A DNA stretch of 64,000 nt from Chloroflexota bacterium (GTDB lineage: Bacteria; Chloroflexota; Anaerolineae; UBA7937; B3-Chlor): assembly GCA_030603665.1 (NCBI GenBank), contig JAUVXJ010000001.1, forward strand, positions 124,001 to 188,000. The letters are read 5' to 3'. The position numbers and the translations under genes are program-made. A model generated the notes under the pieces. It did no database searches. It saw only the letters and a program-made list of their open reading frames with translations, and was not told the DNA's origin. Positions 61,962-64,000 of this stretch are shown here, piece by piece (the stretch's first letter is position 1; each line of letters opens with the position of its first letter).

Positions 61962-63578
61962 TCATAGATCCCCATCGCTAAAGACGATACTGCCATCGAA
62001 CACCGTGGCCACGACGTGCGTATCCAGGATCTCTTCGGGCGGCATCTCGAAGATGTCACCGGAGAGAACCACCAGATCGGCCAGTTTTCCCGGCGTGATC
62101 GATCCCCCCTCCTCTTCGGTCCCGGAGGCGTAGGCCGCTCCCAGAGCGAATCCGTGCACCGCCTCGGACACGGTGAGGCGCTGCTCGGGGTGCCAACCTC
62201 CCTCCGGCTCGCCGTTGGCCCGCTGTCTTGTCACCGCCGCGTGGATGCCCACCAAGGGGTCCATGGATTCCACGGGCGCGTCAGAACCGAGTGCCAGATG
62301 GGCGCCAGCGTCGAGCAAAGACCTCCAGGCGTAGCTGAGCTCCGCTCGCTGACCCCAGTACTTGTCCGCCATGTACATGTCCGACGTGGCGTGAATGGGC
62401 TGCATGGAAGCGATGATTTCGAGCTCCTTGAAGCGGGGTATGTCATCGGCATGCAGGAGCTGCACGTGCTCGATGCGATGGCGCAGTTCCCTCCCCACCC
62501 CGGCGTGGCGTTGTTTCTCGAAGGCATCCAGAACGCGCCGGTTCGCTTTGTCGCCAATGGCGTGCACCGCACACGCGATGCCTGCCGAGGAAGCCTTAAG
62601 GACCGCATGCTCCAGCTCCTCCTGGCTGATGGTCGCCACTCCGTTGTTGTCGGGCTGCCCGACAAATGGCTCGATCATCTCCGCGGTCTGCGAACCAAGC
62701 GTGCCGTCGCAGAAGAGTTTCACGTTGCCTACGCGCAGATGACTGTTGCCAAAACCAGTTCTCAGCCCCACCTTGATCGCCTCGTCAAGGTTGGCTCTGG
62801 AGAGCATCATGAACACCCGCACGGCGAGATCATCCCTGCCCATCATCTCCTGGTAATCGCTGAGAGAGTCATCCTTAACGGATTGCCAATTGCCGCAGTC
62901 ATGGACGCCGGTGATCCCCAGTTCCTGCGCCTCTGCCATGACTCTTCTCAGCACGGCCTGGCGCTCCTTGGCGCTAAGGGAAGGAATAGCGTCGCAGACT
63001 AGATGCATGGCTTCTTCTTTGAGGATCCCCGTGAGCTCTCCCGTCTTTGGGTCTCTCTCCATCACGCCTCCGGGCGGTTCGGGTGTATCCTCGTCGATGC
63101 CAGCGCTGCGAAGGGCCTCTGAATTCACCCAGATGACATGCCCATCCTTCTTGGTAAGGACCACCGGGTGCTCCGGGGCCACCCGATCGAGTAGTTGCCT
63201 CGAGGACACGGTATCGGGTGCCCAAGTGTTGTCGCTCCAGCCCCAACCACGGATCCAGGCCCCTGCCTCGGCATGCTGAACGTATTCCCGCACGCGCGAG
63301 AGTGTTGCCTCCAAAGTCAGTTGCTCATTCAGGGACAGCCTGGAGGCCTTCAAGGCGCACTCCAGCAAGTGTAGATGGCTATCCGTGAAGGCTGGCAGAA
63401 CAGTCTTGCCCCTAAGATCGACGATGCGCCACTGTCCCCCAGTCGCCAGTTTCCTCAACTCTGCGTCCGTCCCAACGGCCTCAATCCGGGAGCCCCTTGC
63501 GGCCACCGCTTGGGCGCGAGGCCGTGAGGAGTCCATAGTATAGATGGCACCATTCAGCAGGAGCAGTCCGTTGTTCAT
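61962..63578 (-). CDS. Metal-dependent amidohydrolase (YtcJ-like)
   Basis: 538 residues. The amidohydrolase-3 order is seen: DLRGKTVLPAFTDSHLHLLE near 55-75, GWGWSDNTWAPDTVS, HVIWVNSEAL, ELGITGVHDCGNW, AIGDKANRRVLDAFE, RHRIEHVQLL, and LGSDAPVESMDPLVGIHAAVTRQ, ending with the GKLADLVVLSGDIF beta-domain. The His residues of HLH should bind metal. Predicted to hydrolyse an amide or cyclic amide substrate; the exact compound is unknown. ATG 63578 has GGAGATAG upstream. Confidence 0.85.
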   Translation of the reverse strand: MNNGLLLLNGAIYTMDSSRPRAQAVAARGSRIEAVGTDAELRKLATGGQWRIVDLRGKTVLPAFTDSHLHLLECALKASRLSLNEQLTLEATLSRVREYVQHAEAGAWIRGWGWSDNTWAPDTVSSRQLLDRVAPEHPVVLTKKDGHVIWVNSEALRSAGIDEDTPEPPGGVMERDPKTGELTGILKEEAMHLVCDAIPSLSAKERQAVLRRVMAEAQELGITGVHDCGNWQSVKDDSLSDYQEMMGRDDLAVRVFMMLSRANLDEAIKVGLRTGFGNSHLRVGNVKLFCDGTLGSQTAEMIEPFVGQPDNNGVATISQEELEHAVLKASSAGIACAVHAIGDKANRRVLDAFEKQRHAGVGRELRHRIEHVQLLHADDIPRFKELEIIASMQPIHATSDMYMADKYWGQRAELSYAWRSLLDAGAHLALGSDAPVESMDPLVGIHAAVTRQRANGEPEGGWHPEQRLTVSEAVHGFALGAAYASGTEEEGGSITPGKLADLVVLSGDIFEMPPEEILDTHVVATVFDGSIVFSDGDL

Positions 63579-63873
63579 TCAGCTATCTCCATGGGGATTG
63601 TTCAATTCACTGCGTAGGCGCACATCGCCCATCTCAATTGCTGCCCCTTTTGCCGGGCGATTCAGCGGTCGCCCCTATCGGGGGAGCAGACCTCTACCCC
63701 TCATCTCAGCAAGCAACTCCCCCGCCGCGTCGGTGGCCTCGCTGGAAATGGTCTTTCCTCGCTCTCGCTCCGGAGCCGCGAAGGTGGTCCTAACCTCGGT
63801 GCATGCACTCTCGACTATCTCAGCGACTGTCAAGCCCAGGTGCTCGGCGTCCTAGACTGTGACCGTTCGCTCA

Positions 63874-64000
63874 TCATAGGCGGCGATGGTTCCTGGAAGA
63901 CTCGGCTGGCGTCGTCTCTTCGATCTCGGCGGTCCTGGGTGCGATTTCCTGCTGAGCGAAATCGCGCACAGTGCGGCGGAGCAGCTCATGCTTCTTCTCG
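63874..64000 (-). pseudogene. Acyl-CoA dehydrogenase N-terminal fragment at the right edge
   Basis: The frame reads KKHELLRRTVRDFAQQEIAPRTAEIEET, the first helices of an acyl-CoA dehydrogenase, then runs into two TGA stops at 63871-63876. A following stretch to about 63660 has another frame (TVAEIVESACTEVRT..DAAGELLAEMRG) ending in a stop and with no recognisable fold, so the gene appears broken. Its true start is outside the window. Confidence 0.55.

Noticed and set aside
61027-61965. 312-codon minus ORF overlapping the DMT transporter
   Set aside because: Wrong frame: it is Gly/Arg rich and lacks transmembrane helices, while the 61053-61955 frame has an obvious EamA pattern.
1-64000. CRISPR array, integrase or insertion sequence
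   Set aside because: No regularly spaced repeats, transposase, integrase or flanking inverted repeats were seen on either strand.

Overview
The window reads as chromosomal DNA of a GC-rich, probably anaerobic bacterium. A Chloroflexota-like lineage is my best guess, with low confidence. Pointers are a 31-residue bS22/AURKAIP1-type ribosomal mini-protein, separate coaC and coaB genes, ferredoxin-containing MinD/NifH-type ATPases, NifX-like proteins, PEP-CTERM surface proteins and a dicluster aldo/keto reductase. Most of the window is ordinary metabolism, transport and surface-protein genes in short runs that switch strand. I saw no rRNA, tRNA, CRISPR array or insertion sequence.

The most striking feature is two genes whose frame is interrupted by a single in-frame TGA exactly where the family has its catalytic cysteine. 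One (8368-8964) is a ferredoxin:thioredoxin reductase catalytic domain fused to a glutaredoxin; the TGA replaces the substrate-attacking cysteine of the first CPC motif. The other (51206-51811) is an AhpC-type peroxiredoxin whose peroxidatic cysteine is TGA and whose usual resolving cysteine is missing. Both have hairpins just after the TGA. Ordinary genes here end with TGA, so selenocysteine insertion is the best reading. The two proteins could form a selenium-based peroxide-reduction chain, which a standard annotation would report as gene fragments.

Layout. 1-7419 (minus): a compact group with a very large DEAH-box RNA-helicase-like protein (running off the left edge), an unrecognised 414-residue protein, a SUKH-domain fusion and a small basic protein; this may be an undescribed accessory or defence system. 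8368-12937: the FTR-glutaredoxin selenoprotein, a ferredoxin relic, an unknown protein, PEP-CTERM genes and a lipoprotein. 13490-26835 (minus): a deaminase, a papain-like protease fused to a chagasin-type inhibitor domain, an aldo/keto reductase, a DMT transporter, a lytic transglycosylase, a PQQ-like beta-propeller lipoprotein, a PLP decarboxylase and a DUF3604 protein. 27163-36728 (plus): a methyltransferase, a GEVED/PEP-CTERM protein, an Ig-like lipoprotein and two tandem paralogous membrane-anchored surface proteins. 36838-46609: a TGS GTPase, a MATE-like transporter, a VOC protein, a decayed RibD-like gene, an SLC13 permease, a nitrilase, a CNNM/HlyC protein and bS22.

46998-54250 (plus) is a coherent iron-sulfur/redox block: PadR regulator, Mrp ATPase, NifX, DUF5320-like proteins, a NifX-DUF5320 fusion, ferredoxin, FmdB zinc ribbon, the selenocysteine peroxiredoxin, a Fur/PerR regulator and two ferredoxin-inserted ATPases. 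54247-63578 holds transporters, NUDIX, TrmO, an agmatinase-like enzyme and a minus-strand run (ETF-alpha-like mini-gene, C45 acyltransferase, CoaB, CoaC) preceded by HAD, DMT and amidohydrolase genes. The right edge carries a broken acyl-CoA dehydrogenase remnant.
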